Positions 1 through 9,091 of a stretch of 64,000 bases of DNA are shown here, in pieces. The DNA is from Gaoshiqia sediminis (GTDB taxonomy: Bacteria > Bacteroidota > Bacteroidia > Bacteroidales > Prolixibacteraceae). The notes beneath the pieces are model-generated. The model made no database searches. It had not been told where the DNA came from and saw nothing but the letters and a program-made list of their open reading frames with translations. The stretch lies in assembly GCF_025907915.1 (NCBI RefSeq), contig NZ_JAPAAF010000004.1, positions 181,699 through 245,698 of the forward strand, written 5' to 3'. Made by a program: the position numbers and the translations under genes. The first letter of the stretch is position 1, and every line of letters starts with the position of its first letter.

Positions 1-289
1 CGTCCTTCAGTCGTTTTCGGATCAGGTCGATGGAAATGTTGTGGGATATGGTGAAGAGATAAGCATTCAACGATTGGTTGGGTTGGATTTCCTTACGTTT
101 GTTCCACAGTTTCAGAAAAGTATCCTGTACAATCTCTTTGGCATCTTCGCGGTTTTTCAGAATGGAAAAGGCAAAACTATACAGCCGTTCACTGTATTGA
201 CGGTAAAGTATATCGAAGGCTTTCATGTCTTCTTCTTTTAGCCTCTTTACCAGCTGTTTCGTATTTTCACTCGCCGGAGTTCCATTCAT
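1..289 (-). CDS. ECF RNA polymerase sigma-70 factor, N-terminal part (cut by window edge)
   Basis: The minus strand opens with ATG at 287-289 and stays open to the window edge (about 96 residues), so the 3' end is missing. The translation shows sigma region 2: the motif DAKEIVQDTFLKLWNKR and then AYLFTISHNISIDLIRKR, the core-binding and -10-recognition helices of Bacteroidota ECF factors. It would direct RNA polymerase to a small regulon, normally held by a FecR-type anti-sigma factor encoded just downstream, outside this window. The next gene upstream on this strand is the helicase, 83 bases away, so it probably has its own promoter. The family call is firm; the regulon is unknown. Confidence 0.9.
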   Translation of the reverse strand, partial: MNGTPASENTKQLVKRLKEEDMKAFDILYRQYSERLYSFAFSILKNREDAKEIVQDTFLKLWNKRKEIQPNQSLNAYLFTISHNISIDLIRKRLKD

Positions 290-372
290 TTCAGCACTGT
301 TAATTGCGGATAAAACTATCAATATTTTTCAATTAAGTGATTAAGGAACGATGAAGATGTTTTTGGTGTAGC

Positions 373-2850
373 TTATTTTGCTGATTGATTGGTTACTTCC
401 AGATATTTTAATACATATCGGATTTCAGAGTAAGTGTAACTTTCTCCCAATGCTGCTTTAAGTTTGCCAAATGACAGGTTTGGATTCTTACCGACCAATT
501 CAACAATGGTTTTTTGCTTTTCAGGGGCTACCAAATGTTTAATTTCCAATTCGCCGGTGCCCACGAAATGGGCCAGGTGCCCTTCAATGGTCGAAAGAGC
601 CATTTCCCGTTCCCGGGCAATTTCATCAACTGTTTTACCCGATTTGAAAAGATTAAAGCTTATATTTTTGGAGTCGAGCATGGCTTTGGCGGGTTCTTTT
701 TCAGCTCCGACGGGGAGTTCCATGCCTTTTTCCTTTCGGTAAGCAATGGTCATTTCCAGGATTTCTTTGCCATATTGTTGCAGTTTCTTTCCGCCCAGTC
801 CTTTTATCGCTTTTAACTGGATAAGTTTGGCTGGCAGTTTTTCGGCGATTTCGGATAAGGTTTTCTGAGGAATGATTTTGGAAACGGGAACTTGTTGTGC
901 TTTTGATTTTTTCAGTCGCCAGGTGCTTAACGTGTTGAAAAAAGCGGGATGAGAAGACGTAGCCGCCATGGCATGATCACTAGCGTGGGTTTTGAATCCG
1001 GGCGTAATGGTGGCTTTTGCTTTTGTTTCCAGATAGGTTTTCAATTGGAACCCATTCAGGCAACAGTTCAGCACACTTTTCTTTATGGCAAGTTCGCGGT
1101 GTAGCTTTTCCATCCCTTCCTGAAAACTTTTGCGGATGGCAGCGTTGTCGGTTTGAAAGCCTGTCTTCTGAAGGGGGTTGATGATGAGGTTTTCCAGTTT
1201 CTCCAAAAAGTAGGCGCTGGCTTTTGTTACCCGTTCCTGAAGTTGGTCATTTGCTTCTGCATCCGCTGTCAGGGTGATCAGTTGCCGGATTTGACGGTCG
1301 AACTTTTCGGATACTTCCAGCATATCCGTTTTCAAGTGAGGCAACACCTGTTGAAGTGTTTGCGGCAGGTTGCCCAACAACAAGGCGCCGTGTTCGGTGC
1401 ATAATTTCTGAAGGTATTGGAGCTGCCAAAGTAACGGTTTGAAATCGAAAAGTTCGCTCAGCAGTTGTTGCTGATAAATTTTTCGAGAATTGGTCAGTTC
1501 TTTCTCACCGGGTTGGTTTTGTTCAACCTGTTGGGTGAACGAACGGACGGTGCCGTCATTTTTGATACTTTGCGTTTCAATGGGCGAACTCAGCACCAGT
1601 CCTTCCAGAGATTTGCAGCGGCTGAGCGCCACATAAACCTGTCCGTGGGCAAATGATAATCGCGCGTTGATGATGGCTTTTTCAAAAGTAAGTCCCTGAC
1701 TTTTGTGGATGGTAATGGCCCAGGCCAGTTTCAGCGGAAACTGCTCAAAGGTCCCAATAATTTCTTCTTTTATTTCTTTGGTTTCGGGGTCGAGCGAGTA
1801 TTTGGCATTCTGCCAGGTTTCGCGTTCTACGACAATTGGTTCAAAATCACCTTTACACGAAACTTCGATCTTATCTTCCCAAATACGTGTGATTTTTCCA
1901 ATCTTTCCGTTGAAATATAGCTTTTCCGACGAACTGTCGTTTTTTACAAACATCACCTGTGCGCCGGTTTTTAATACTAGTTCAAAGTCGGTTGGGTAAA
2001 GGTATTCCGGAAAATCAAGATGCACATTGGCTTCAAAAAAATGTTCTCTGCTTTTCAGTTCTTTCAGCTTGGTTTGGTTGATTTGTTGTGCTTGGTAATT
2101 GTGTGTCGTCAGGGTGATGTAGCCTTCTTCGTCGGTTGGCTTAAAACCGGGGATATAGCGTTTGTTCAGTTCGGAAAGGGTGTTTGCGTCGGCATTGTTT
2201 TCTCGGATTTGGTTGAGAAGATGAATGAATTTTTCATCGCTTTGGCGATAGATGTGACGCAATTCGATGCTGATGAAATTCGATTGACGGAGGGCACGGC
2301 TGCTAAAAAAATAGCAGGTGTCGTAATAGCTTTTCAGGATGTTCCATTCTTCTTCCTTCACCACTGGGGCGAGCTGTTGCAGATCGCCGATCATTAAAAG
2401 TTGTACGCCGCCAAAAGGTTTTCGCCGGTCGCGGAAACGGCGCAATACCTCGTCAATGGCATCTAGCAAGTCGGCACGGACCATGCTGATTTCATCAATC
2501 ACCAATAAGTCGAGGCTTCGGATGATGTTGATTTTTTCCTGGCTGTACCGTTTGATGTTGGTAGGCGCATTTAATCCTGATTGGCTGCTAATGCTCATCG
2601 ATGGATTTTCCTGAGGAACCTGTGGCCCGAATGAGACCTGGAAGAAGGAATGAATGGTGACCCCGCCTGCGTTGATGGCAGCCACGCCGGTTGGCGCAAC
2701 TACAACCATGCGCTTGGGTGACTCGCGTTTCAGGTTTTTCAGGAAGGTGGTTTTTCCGGTCCCGGCTTTTCCGGTCAAAAAAATGTTTTGGTTGGTGTAG
2801 CGTACGAAATCCGAAGCCAATTGAAGCTGGTCATTTTTAATTTCTGCCAT
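373..2850 (-). CDS. PIF1/RecD-like helicase with C-terminal HRDC and winged-helix tail
   Basis: An 825-residue SF1 helicase. Walker A is GKAGTGKTT at residues 27-35 and Walker B is LLVIDEISMV near 113-120. A late helicase motif ending in AWAITIHKSQGLTFEKAI and then VYVALSRCKSLEGL is typical of PIF1/Dda-type 5'-3' helicases. Near residues 650-715 lies an HRDC-like segment (KLPAKLIQLKAIKGLGGKK), and the last ~95 residues form a helix-turn-helix domain of the kind found at the end of RecQ and PIF1-like proteins in this phylum. I chose ATG 2850 because conserved sequence starts there; an open extension to 2955 has no homology-like content. It likely acts on forked, R-loop or G-quadruplex DNA. The exact substrate is inference. 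Confidence 0.88.
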   Translation of the reverse strand: MAEIKNDQLQLASDFVRYTNQNIFLTGKAGTGKTTFLKNLKRESPKRMVVVAPTGVAAINAGGVTIHSFFQVSFGPQVPQENPSMSISSQSGLNAPTNIKRYSQEKINIIRSLDLLVIDEISMVRADLLDAIDEVLRRFRDRRKPFGGVQLLMIGDLQQLAPVVKEEEWNILKSYYDTCYFFSSRALRQSNFISIELRHIYRQSDEKFIHLLNQIRENNADANTLSELNKRYIPGFKPTDEEGYITLTTHNYQAQQINQTKLKELKSREHFFEANVHLDFPEYLYPTDFELVLKTGAQVMFVKNDSSSEKLYFNGKIGKITRIWEDKIEVSCKGDFEPIVVERETWQNAKYSLDPETKEIKEEIIGTFEQFPLKLAWAITIHKSQGLTFEKAIINARLSFAHGQVYVALSRCKSLEGLVLSSPIETQSIKNDGTVRSFTQQVEQNQPGEKELTNSRKIYQQQLLSELFDFKPLLWQLQYLQKLCTEHGALLLGNLPQTLQQVLPHLKTDMLEVSEKFDRQIRQLITLTADAEANDQLQERVTKASAYFLEKLENLIINPLQKTGFQTDNAAIRKSFQEGMEKLHRELAIKKSVLNCCLNGFQLKTYLETKAKATITPGFKTHASDHAMAATSSHPAFFNTLSTWRLKKSKAQQVPVSKIIPQKTLSEIAEKLPAKLIQLKAIKGLGGKKLQQYGKEILEMTIAYRKEKGMELPVGAEKEPAKAMLDSKNISFNLFKSGKTVDEIAREREMALSTIEGHLAHFVGTGELEIKHLVAPEKQKTIVELVGKNPNLSFGKLKAALGESYTYSEIRYVLKYLEVTNQSAK

Positions 2851-3021
2851 GATCGATAGGGTTGTTATTTTTGATGGAAATTGATAGGGGCGTCCCAAGA
2901 ATTTCTGCTTAACTAAAATACAACATTCTCGCGGAAACAAAAACAGCCTGTTCAACTTTGTTGGTTAATCCGACTATGGCAGTTTATTTTGCCTTTTTAC
3001 TTGATACTTACGAGAAACAGA

Positions 3022-3636
3022 TTATACAATCTTCTTTCCGTGAAATTCGTTGGTGCGTATTAATTTACTTAGCTCAGGCAAGTTTTCTCTGGTTACTTTT
3101 CCGGCTGCCACAATGATGGTTCGTCCGCTTGCTTTTTCTATCAATTGGTTCAGCATGTCCATACCTTCTTCGGCTGTTGCTTTTGTTCCCGAGGTAAGTA
3201 TTCGGTCGGCGCCTATGCGGATCAAGATTTCCATTCCGGCCAATGGATCGGTCAACTCGTCGAATGCTTTGTGAAAAGTGACCTGCATAGGCCTGGCATG
3301 TTCAATTAGTTCGCGTGTATTTTTTACATCAATCTCACCGGTCGGGGTCAGCAACCCGAATACAACCGCAGGTACACCTAGTTGCTTGCAGATGTCAATA
3401 TCGGTCTTCATAATTTCCAACTCTTCCGTCGAATATACAAAGTTTCCTCCGCGTGGACGGATCATGATGAAGGATGGAACAGCCAGTTTTTGAACACACG
3501 TTTTAATCGTACCATAGGATGGGGTAGTGCCGCCAACCTGCAGGTTTTCGCAGAGTTCAACCCGGTTGGCGCCGGCTTGCTGTGCGGCCAGTGCTTCGGC
3601 AAAATTTTCTATACAGGCTTCTTTTATCATGATCAT
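3022..3636 (-). CDS. cutC: CutC family protein
   Basis: A 204-residue TIM-barrel protein of the CutC family. Recognisable segments are EACIENFAEALAAQQAGANR with VELC at the N-terminus, MIRPRGGNFVYS, TFHKAFDELTDP and RILTSGTKATAEEGM. CutC was named for copper tolerance in E. coli, but its biochemical role is still unsettled. The protein is somewhat shorter than the usual ~240 residues and ends in FHGKKIV, matching the usual C-terminal LHGSKI segment without the tail. Two in-frame ATGs (3636 and 3630) are equally possible. A strong hairpin separates it from the next operon upstream, so it is probably transcribed alone. Confidence 0.87.
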   Translation of the reverse strand: MIMIKEACIENFAEALAAQQAGANRVELCENLQVGGTTPSYGTIKTCVQKLAVPSFIMIRPRGGNFVYSTEELEIMKTDIDICKQLGVPAVVFGLLTPTGEIDVKNTRELIEHARPMQVTFHKAFDELTDPLAGMEILIRIGADRILTSGTKATAEEGMDMLNQLIEKASGRTIIVAAGKVTRENLPELSKLIRTNEFHGKKIV

Positions 3637-3709
3637 TTTTTGTTGGAGCGGTAAAGATAGTTGGTTTGATTTTTACACACACCTGTCTCGACCAATTTTC
3701 ATCAATACC

Positions 3710-3734
3710 AAAAGCCCGGAGCTACCGGGCTTTT
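3710..3734 (-). terminator. Rho-independent terminator after the anti-sigma-like/TPR gene
   Basis: A perfect 10-bp stem (3710-3719 with 3725-3734, core AAAAGCCCGG / CCGGGCTTTT) closes a 5-base loop. Read on the minus strand it ends in a T tract, so it fits termination of the transcript that ends at 3948. It is symmetrical and could act both ways. The rest of 3735-3947 shows nothing else recognisable. Confidence 0.8.
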
Positions 3735-3947
3735 GCTGTATTAACCATTTATTTGAAAAACTTTACTTGCGAATGAAGGTATTCAGAATTACTTTTTGAA
3801 CAGGTAAGGATAGGATAATTAAGAATTTCATTTTGAATACCGTGTGAAAAATGAACGCTTTGACCAGGATAATTTGAACTAAGGAATTTTGAACTAAGGA
3901 TGTTGCCAGTAACGCTTCACTTTTCTGCTAACTATATATTGATCTTT

Positions 3948-5486
3948 TTATTCGATGTATTTCATCTTTCGTAATATGGCCGAGGCTTTTTCACTGTAGT
4001 AGCTATTACTTTCGGCTATCTTTTTAAATTTTCTGAAGGCTTTTTTCCGCTCGTCGGTTTGCAGGAAGCAAAGTCCGGCGTACCATTCAGCTTGTTCTAC
4101 AAAAAGGTTGTTTTTTGCTTTAATAACCGATTCGAAAGAGGTAATTGCCTGGTTATATTCTCCCGTTTGCTGATAAGCCATCCCGGCGTAAAAATTTCCC
4201 ACAGGGTTGTCTTGGTCAATGGCGAGCACATCGTTGAAGAGTTGCAGTGCTGCCGGGTAATTTTCGTCATTATATTGGTGCAGGGCCAAGGTGATTTTAT
4301 TATCGAGCGTAGCATGACCCGACCTGAAAATGCCTGCTGCCTGATACGTTTCGTAATATTGACTGTATAATTGGTCGTTACTGGCTGCTTTATTCCGGCT
4401 GATCAGGCTGGTGATGCTGATTATCAGTATCAATGAAGCTGCAACTGTGGCAATGGCAACCCGAGAGTTCGGAATCCGGGCGACAAACGAACGTTCTTTG
4501 CGTTTTTCTTTGATGATATCTTTGCTGATATGGTCCAGTTTTTCCCTCAATCCCATGACATCAGTTTCCTGAATTGCGCGGTCAATGTCTTTGTAGAGTT
4601 CCAGCTCGGCAACCAAATCCAGGTTGTTGGTAAGTTCAGATTCGAACGAAGCCAATTCATCTTCTGAAAGTTCGTTGCTCAGATACTGATCAATCTCCTC
4701 GATTTTGCGGGATGTTGATGATTCGGTATGCTGAATGCTTTGCAGGCTGGCCCTCAAATCCATAATATCCGTTTCGGCAGCTGCCTGGTCAATTTCCAGG
4801 AAGAGTTCAACGTCGCGTGCTAATCCCTGATTGATAACCAATTCGTTTTCAAATTCGGCCAGGGTAGAAGCTTCCAGTTCTTGATGAATGTATTGCTCAA
4901 TTTCCTGGGCGCTGCGTTCGTGGGTCGGAATGTTGGCAGCAATTTGTTGCAGGTTAGCCCTCAGGTCCAGAATGTCTTTCTCGGTCATGGCCTGTTCGAT
5001 ATCGGCAAAAATGGCTTCATCGTGCGGGGTGAGCGAAAATTCGTCTTCTGCGTGAACGTCCTGTTTTTGTTGTTCTTTGTAGAATTGATGAATGTTTTCT
5101 TTTTCAGCGTATTTATGCTGGGCCATATGCAGAATAGGCAAACTTTGGCCGAAGCTGAAAATATCGTTGATATTGACCGGGTTAGTGAATTCTTTGAAAG
5201 ATGACAGTTCTTCTGACAAGTCGAAGTTGTAAGATTGGTGTTCCATGTGAACCAGTTCTTCCATTTCTTCAGTTTGTTCTTGAGCCATAATGCTTTGCAG
5301 GCTATTTCTCAGAGAAGCGATCTCTTTTTCCTGCATGGCGCTTTCGATTTCCTGGTGAAGTTCAATTTCTTCCCTCAGGTCCGAATTGATGGCCAATTCT
5401 GCATTGAATTCCCTCAGCTCGTCGCCGGTCAACTCCAGGCTCAGGTATTTGTCAATGTATTCGGTGTATTGTGACTTGCGTATCAT
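3948..5486 (-). CDS. Membrane protein with repeated anti-sigma-like modules and C-terminal TPRs
   Basis: A 512-residue protein with three parts. Residues ~8-66, ~192-251 and ~260-320 carry one repeated module: a YIDKYL-x-EL helix, a DELREF helix, NxDLxxEIEL, and xIDxAxxExDIxxLRxxL. A fourth copy is degenerate, with only its tail clear at ~154-182. The module resembles the short helical N-terminus of Bacteroidota anti-sigma proteins, but the zinc-finger Cys/His residues are absent. A basic stretch (KEKRKERSF) then precedes one membrane helix (~345-366), which puts the repeats in the cytoplasm. Residues ~395-510 form TPR-like helices (NFYAGMAYQQTGEYNQAITS) facing the periplasm. A 43-residue leader peptide gene lies 357 bases upstream on the same strand, and a TPR-CHAT protease gene is divergent. 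I infer a transmembrane signalling or scaffold role; no enzyme activity is visible. Confidence 0.72.
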   Translation of the reverse strand: MIRKSQYTEYIDKYLSLELTGDELREFNAELAINSDLREEIELHQEIESAMQEKEIASLRNSLQSIMAQEQTEEMEELVHMEHQSYNFDLSEELSSFKEFTNPVNINDIFSFGQSLPILHMAQHKYAEKENIHQFYKEQQKQDVHAEDEFSLTPHDEAIFADIEQAMTEKDILDLRANLQQIAANIPTHERSAQEIEQYIHQELEASTLAEFENELVINQGLARDVELFLEIDQAAAETDIMDLRASLQSIQHTESSTSRKIEEIDQYLSNELSEDELASFESELTNNLDLVAELELYKDIDRAIQETDVMGLREKLDHISKDIIKEKRKERSFVARIPNSRVAIATVAASLILIISITSLISRNKAASNDQLYSQYYETYQAAGIFRSGHATLDNKITLALHQYNDENYPAALQLFNDVLAIDQDNPVGNFYAGMAYQQTGEYNQAITSFESVIKAKNNLFVEQAEWYAGLCFLQTDERKKAFRKFKKIAESNSYYSEKASAILRKMKYIE

Positions 5487-5843
5487 CTTTCAAAATTTGG
5501 TAAATTTTTTCTACAAAAAGAACAGTGAACGGTTGTTTTTGCCAGTGTACTTATTATTGCAATATGATCAGGAAAAACGTGTTTTTGAAATAAACAATCT
5601 AATCGGTTTGCAAAAAATACGGGCGAAAGAACAGAAATTTTTTTGGTTGATTTTGCTTTGTTTAAATTATCGTCGCTTGATTGATTGAATCTCTTCTGAA
5701 AAGTCTGGCTTTGTTTGGGCTGTTTGATCTTAAAATTTGACGTTGAAGATTGTTGTGAAGTAAAATCTTATTTGTCAGTATTTTAATGATTTGTTTATTC
5801 AGAATGTTTTTCAATTTTTTGACGGGGTAATTTTCACAAAAAT
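5487..5843. other. AT-rich spacer between the small peptide gene and the anti-sigma-like gene
   Basis: This 357-base stretch has no convincing reading frame on either strand and no tRNA or strong hairpin. It could hold a promoter or long leader for the 512-residue protein on the minus strand, but I cannot point to a TAnnTTTG box there. Confidence 0.4.
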
Positions 5844-5975
5844 TTAGTCCAGATCTTCGATATAAGAATCTAAATCACGGGAAATTCCGCCTTTAACTTC
5901 GTTTAATTCTTCTTTTGTTAAAATTTCGAATGATTCAAAAAGGTTTTTTTCGTTGTTAGCAAATAAAGTTTTCAT
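5844..5975 (-). CDS. Small peptide with double-glycine leader (43 aa)
   Basis: ATG at 5973-5975 opens a 43-codon frame ending in TAA at 5844-5846. The first 30 residues have the features of a Gly-Gly leader: hydrophobic positions spaced through NLFESFEILTKEELNEVKGG, with KEEL-NEV before GG. The remainder after GG is only 13 residues, ISRDLDSYIEDLD, and strongly acidic. Such leaders are normally removed during export by C39-peptidase ABC transporters, as with bacteriocins, RiPP precursors and signal peptides. No such transporter or modification enzyme lies in this window. The core has no Cys and only one Ser, so lanthipeptide-type rings are unlikely. The gene stands between a divergent TPR-CHAT protease and a co-directional anti-sigma-like membrane protein. 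The frame and motif are seen directly; expression and function are inference. Confidence 0.68.
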   Translation of the reverse strand: MKTLFANNEKNLFESFEILTKEELNEVKGGISRDLDSYIEDLD

Positions 5976-6080
5976 TACTTTTCGTTTTTAATGGTTAATG
6001 TTTAAAATTCCTTAATTATCCTTTGTTCGTGATTTTATCCGGTAAAGGTGAAAAAGGTAACCCCGGTAGAATTGAAAAAA

Positions 6081-9008
6081 ATGAAAGAAAAATACCTAAT
6101 AATTGCTAAGTGTTTGATTGAATGTCGTTTGTGTTTGTTTGTTTTTTTTATTTTTTTTGGGGAAACTCTTTATTCTTATTCGCAGCCATCAAAAATTTCA
6201 GCTACTGATCAGGATAGTTTGTTGATGATTGAGTACAATCGAGAAGGTATTAAGGCCGGGAGAATGGGGGATTTCGAACTGGCAAAATCATATTTTCATA
6301 GCGTATTGAAATTGAGAGAAAGAATTTATGGTGTGAATTCTTCTCGATTGTCTGCTGTTCTGAATAATATCGGAATTCAGAACAAGAATTTAGGTGAATA
6401 TGATTTAGCTATTAATAATTATTTACGCGCTGAAAAATTATATGTAAATGATTTTGGCGAGGATTATTCTCGACTTGGGTATATTTATAGTAACATAGGT
6501 ACAATTTATAAATTGAAAGGCGATTACATAAAAAACTTTGAGTATCAACAAGGAGCTTTGCGTGTCTTATTGTTGAATTATTCTTCGAACAAAGATCAGG
6601 TTGAAATTACACGTTACAACATCGCCGAATCCCTCTTTCTGTTAAAACGCTACGAAGAGGCCATTTCCAGTTGTATGGCCAATATTTCGGGAGTTGGCAA
6701 TGAAATTCGTTCGTTTTATACCAGCCTGTTGGCCCGCATTTATGCCGAGAAAGGCGATGCTGAACTGGCGGACCGGTATTACCATGAAACGTTCAAAATT
6801 TTGGCAGCTGTGTCGGGTGAGGATAGCTATGATTTAGGGCTTGAATATGCCAATTACGTTTCTTTTTTGTTGTCGGAGAAACAATTTGATCTGGTGCCTG
6901 AGTTTAATGCGCGTTCGGAGAAGATCATTGAGAAGTATTTTACCCATAAAAGTATGCAATATAGTCAGGTGATGCTGAACTATGCCGATTATTATTTCGG
7001 GCGGAGCTCTGAGGCTAGTTTGCCGGCTGATTTCAACCGGAAAAAACAGGAAGACATGCAACTGGCCCTGGCTTATTACCAAAAGGCAGTAGTTGCCGTC
7101 ACCGATTCATTTTCCGATTTAAACCCGCAGGCGAATCCCGAAATCAGCGAGGCAATATCCGAAATTCAATTATTGGAAATTCTGAAAAAAAAATCACACT
7201 GCTTCGATGTGCTGGGTGATTTGAATCTGACTATTTCAAAAAAGAAAGAATCGGTTGAAAATTATCGGGCAGCGCTCGATGCCATTTCGCTTTCAGCCGA
7301 CCTGGTCCACCAAATCCGGACTGGCTATGTTTCGGAAGAAAGTCGCCTTTTCCTTTCTGAAAACCAGGAAGCCACCTTTATTGAGGCTGTGCACCTTTGT
7401 TTTAAATTGTATACACAAACCAGCGACCAGGCCTATGCGCTGAAAGGTTTCGAGTTTACAGAGAAGAGTAAATCGGCCAGCTTTTTGGCCGCAGTAAAAG
7501 ATTCGCGTGCCAAGCAATTTGGCGGCATCCCCGACAGCTTACTGAACCGTGAGGATGTGTTGAAGCTGAATATTTCGAACTACAAGCAAATGTTGTTTGA
7601 AGAGCGCCAACTCGAAGAGCCGGACCCGGAGAAACTGGCGCTGTTCAATTCAAAAATTTTCCAATATTCGGAACAATACAGCCAGTTGACACAATATCTG
7701 GAGGATTCCTTCCCGAACTATTACAATTTTAAGTACCGAAATGAAGTGATCGACCTTGAGTCGGTCCGGGCTAACCTGAAGAGCAGGGACGCTATCGTCG
7801 AATACCTGATTGAAGAACCGGATGATGAACAGAAGTCGGGAAAATTGTTTCGGTTTGTGATAACGAGCGACCAACTTAGCTTTACCAAAACTAATATTGA
7901 CACCGGTTTTGTGCGGAACATCGAAACCGTTTATCAGTTTCTGACCAGTCCGGCCTATTTATATACCGGGCTGAACGAATACCGGGATTACGCCGTTTCT
8001 GCCCATCAATTATATTCGGATTTATTGGCCGGAGTTAAATCGCAGATTGGAGGGAAGCATTTAATTGTAATTCCTGACGATAAACTGGCATATATTCCGT
8101 TCGATGCCTTGCTCACTTCGCTGCCCGATACGTCGGTCATGAATTTCAGGCTTTTGCCGTATTTGGTGAAAGATTATTCGGTCAGTTATACCTATTCAAC
8201 CACCTTGCTTTACAATTATTTTGGCAAAAAGAAAGTGGCACCCAAAGACTTACTGGCCTTTGCGCCCAGTTACCTGAACGATGGTCGTGATTCGCAGGAC
8301 TTTGCCACCTTCCGTTCAGGTTTGTTGCCCCTGCCAGCCGTTGAGAAGGAAGTGAAAATGATCAGCAATTATGTGTCGGGCGATATTTATCGTGATTCGT
8401 TGGCGCAGGAAATGCAGTTCAAGCAAGTGGCTTCGGAATACGACATTTTGCACCTGGCTATGCACACCATTCTAAATGATACGCTGCCCATGTATTCGCG
8501 CCTGGCTTTTTCCAAGCCCCTGTCTAATGCCGAAGATGACGGTTGGCTGAATACGAGCGAAATTTACACGATGAAGCTAAATGCCCGGATGGCGGTGTTG
8601 AGCGCTTGTAACACGGGCAGCGGGAAGTTGCAAAAAGGCGAGGGCGTTATGAGCCTTGCCCGCGGGTTTTTGTATGCCGGTTGCCCTTCTATTATTATGA
8701 CACTGTGGGAGGTGGAAGATGAGTCGGGCGCAATAATTATGCGCGATTTCTACAAGATGCTTTCTAAAGGAAAAGACAAAAACGAAGCTTTGCGTATGGC
8801 CAAATTGGCCCACATCGAACAGGCCGATCCGCTGAAAGCCCATCCTCATTATTGGCTGGGATATGTGGCCGTGGGAAATACCGAGCCATTGTTTGCCAGT
8901 AAAGACATGTATTTTGTAATGATTATCTTTGGGCTATTGATCTTGTTCTTTATCGACCAGGCCTACCGCAAGCGGCAACGGGCAAAAAGTAGTGAGGAAA
9001 AGAAATAA
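6081..9008 (+). CDS. Exported TPR-CHAT domain protease, C-terminally membrane anchored
   Basis: A 975-residue protein. A hydrophobic N-terminal segment (CLFVFFIFF) looks like a signal sequence and is followed by TPR helices (~35-330; for example LNNIGIQNKNLGEYDLAINN). After a linker, a CHAT domain fills ~650-930. CHAT is a caspase-like Cys protease fold, and the catalytic pair is visible: His795 in HLAMHT and Cys843 in LSACNTGSG. Residues ~944-965 are a membrane helix followed by a basic tail (YRKRQRAKS), so by the positive-inside rule the protease domain faces the periplasm. I prefer ATG 6081; an in-frame GTG at 6048 would add 11 residues. The gene is divergent from the Gly-Gly peptide gene (105 bases between starts). 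TPR-CHAT proteins are known elsewhere as regulated proteases in defence and signalling; the target here is unknown. Confidence 0.85.
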   Translation: MKEKYLIIAKCLIECRLCLFVFFIFFGETLYSYSQPSKISATDQDSLLMIEYNREGIKAGRMGDFELAKSYFHSVLKLRERIYGVNSSRLSAVLNNIGIQNKNLGEYDLAINNYLRAEKLYVNDFGEDYSRLGYIYSNIGTIYKLKGDYIKNFEYQQGALRVLLLNYSSNKDQVEITRYNIAESLFLLKRYEEAISSCMANISGVGNEIRSFYTSLLARIYAEKGDAELADRYYHETFKILAAVSGEDSYDLGLEYANYVSFLLSEKQFDLVPEFNARSEKIIEKYFTHKSMQYSQVMLNYADYYFGRSSEASLPADFNRKKQEDMQLALAYYQKAVVAVTDSFSDLNPQANPEISEAISEIQLLEILKKKSHCFDVLGDLNLTISKKKESVENYRAALDAISLSADLVHQIRTGYVSEESRLFLSENQEATFIEAVHLCFKLYTQTSDQAYALKGFEFTEKSKSASFLAAVKDSRAKQFGGIPDSLLNREDVLKLNISNYKQMLFEERQLEEPDPEKLALFNSKIFQYSEQYSQLTQYLEDSFPNYYNFKYRNEVIDLESVRANLKSRDAIVEYLIEEPDDEQKSGKLFRFVITSDQLSFTKTNIDTGFVRNIETVYQFLTSPAYLYTGLNEYRDYAVSAHQLYSDLLAGVKSQIGGKHLIVIPDDKLAYIPFDALLTSLPDTSVMNFRLLPYLVKDYSVSYTYSTTLLYNYFGKKKVAPKDLLAFAPSYLNDGRDSQDFATFRSGLLPLPAVEKEVKMISNYVSGDIYRDSLAQEMQFKQVASEYDILHLAMHTILNDTLPMYSRLAFSKPLSNAEDDGWLNTSEIYTMKLNARMAVLSACNTGSGKLQKGEGVMSLARGFLYAGCPSIIMTLWEVEDESGAIIMRDFYKMLSKGKDKNEALRMAKLAHIEQADPLKAHPHYWLGYVAVGNTEPLFASKDMYFVMIIFGLLILFFIDQAYRKRQRAKSSEEKK

Positions 9009-9036
9009 GCACAGAAATAACCACCGGAGAATAAAA

Positions 9037-9087
9037 AAGTCAGCAGAAACCGGGCGAATTCTGTTCCTGCTGACTTCTTCTTTTTTC
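9037..9087. terminator. Bidirectional hairpin terminator between the CHAT gene and glutathione peroxidase
   Basis: A 10-bp stem, AAGTCAGCAG (9037-9046) with CTGCTGACTT (9067-9076), is flanked by an A tract on the left and a T-rich run (9075-9086) on the right. It lies between the convergent ends of the two genes and suits both. Confidence 0.8.
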
Positions 9088-9091
9088 CACC

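Noticed and set aside
1..5486. The ECF sigma factor at the window edge as the firm partner of the anti-sigma-like TPR protein.
   Set aside because: Two unrelated genes and a terminator lie between them; adjacency is not close enough to claim a pair.
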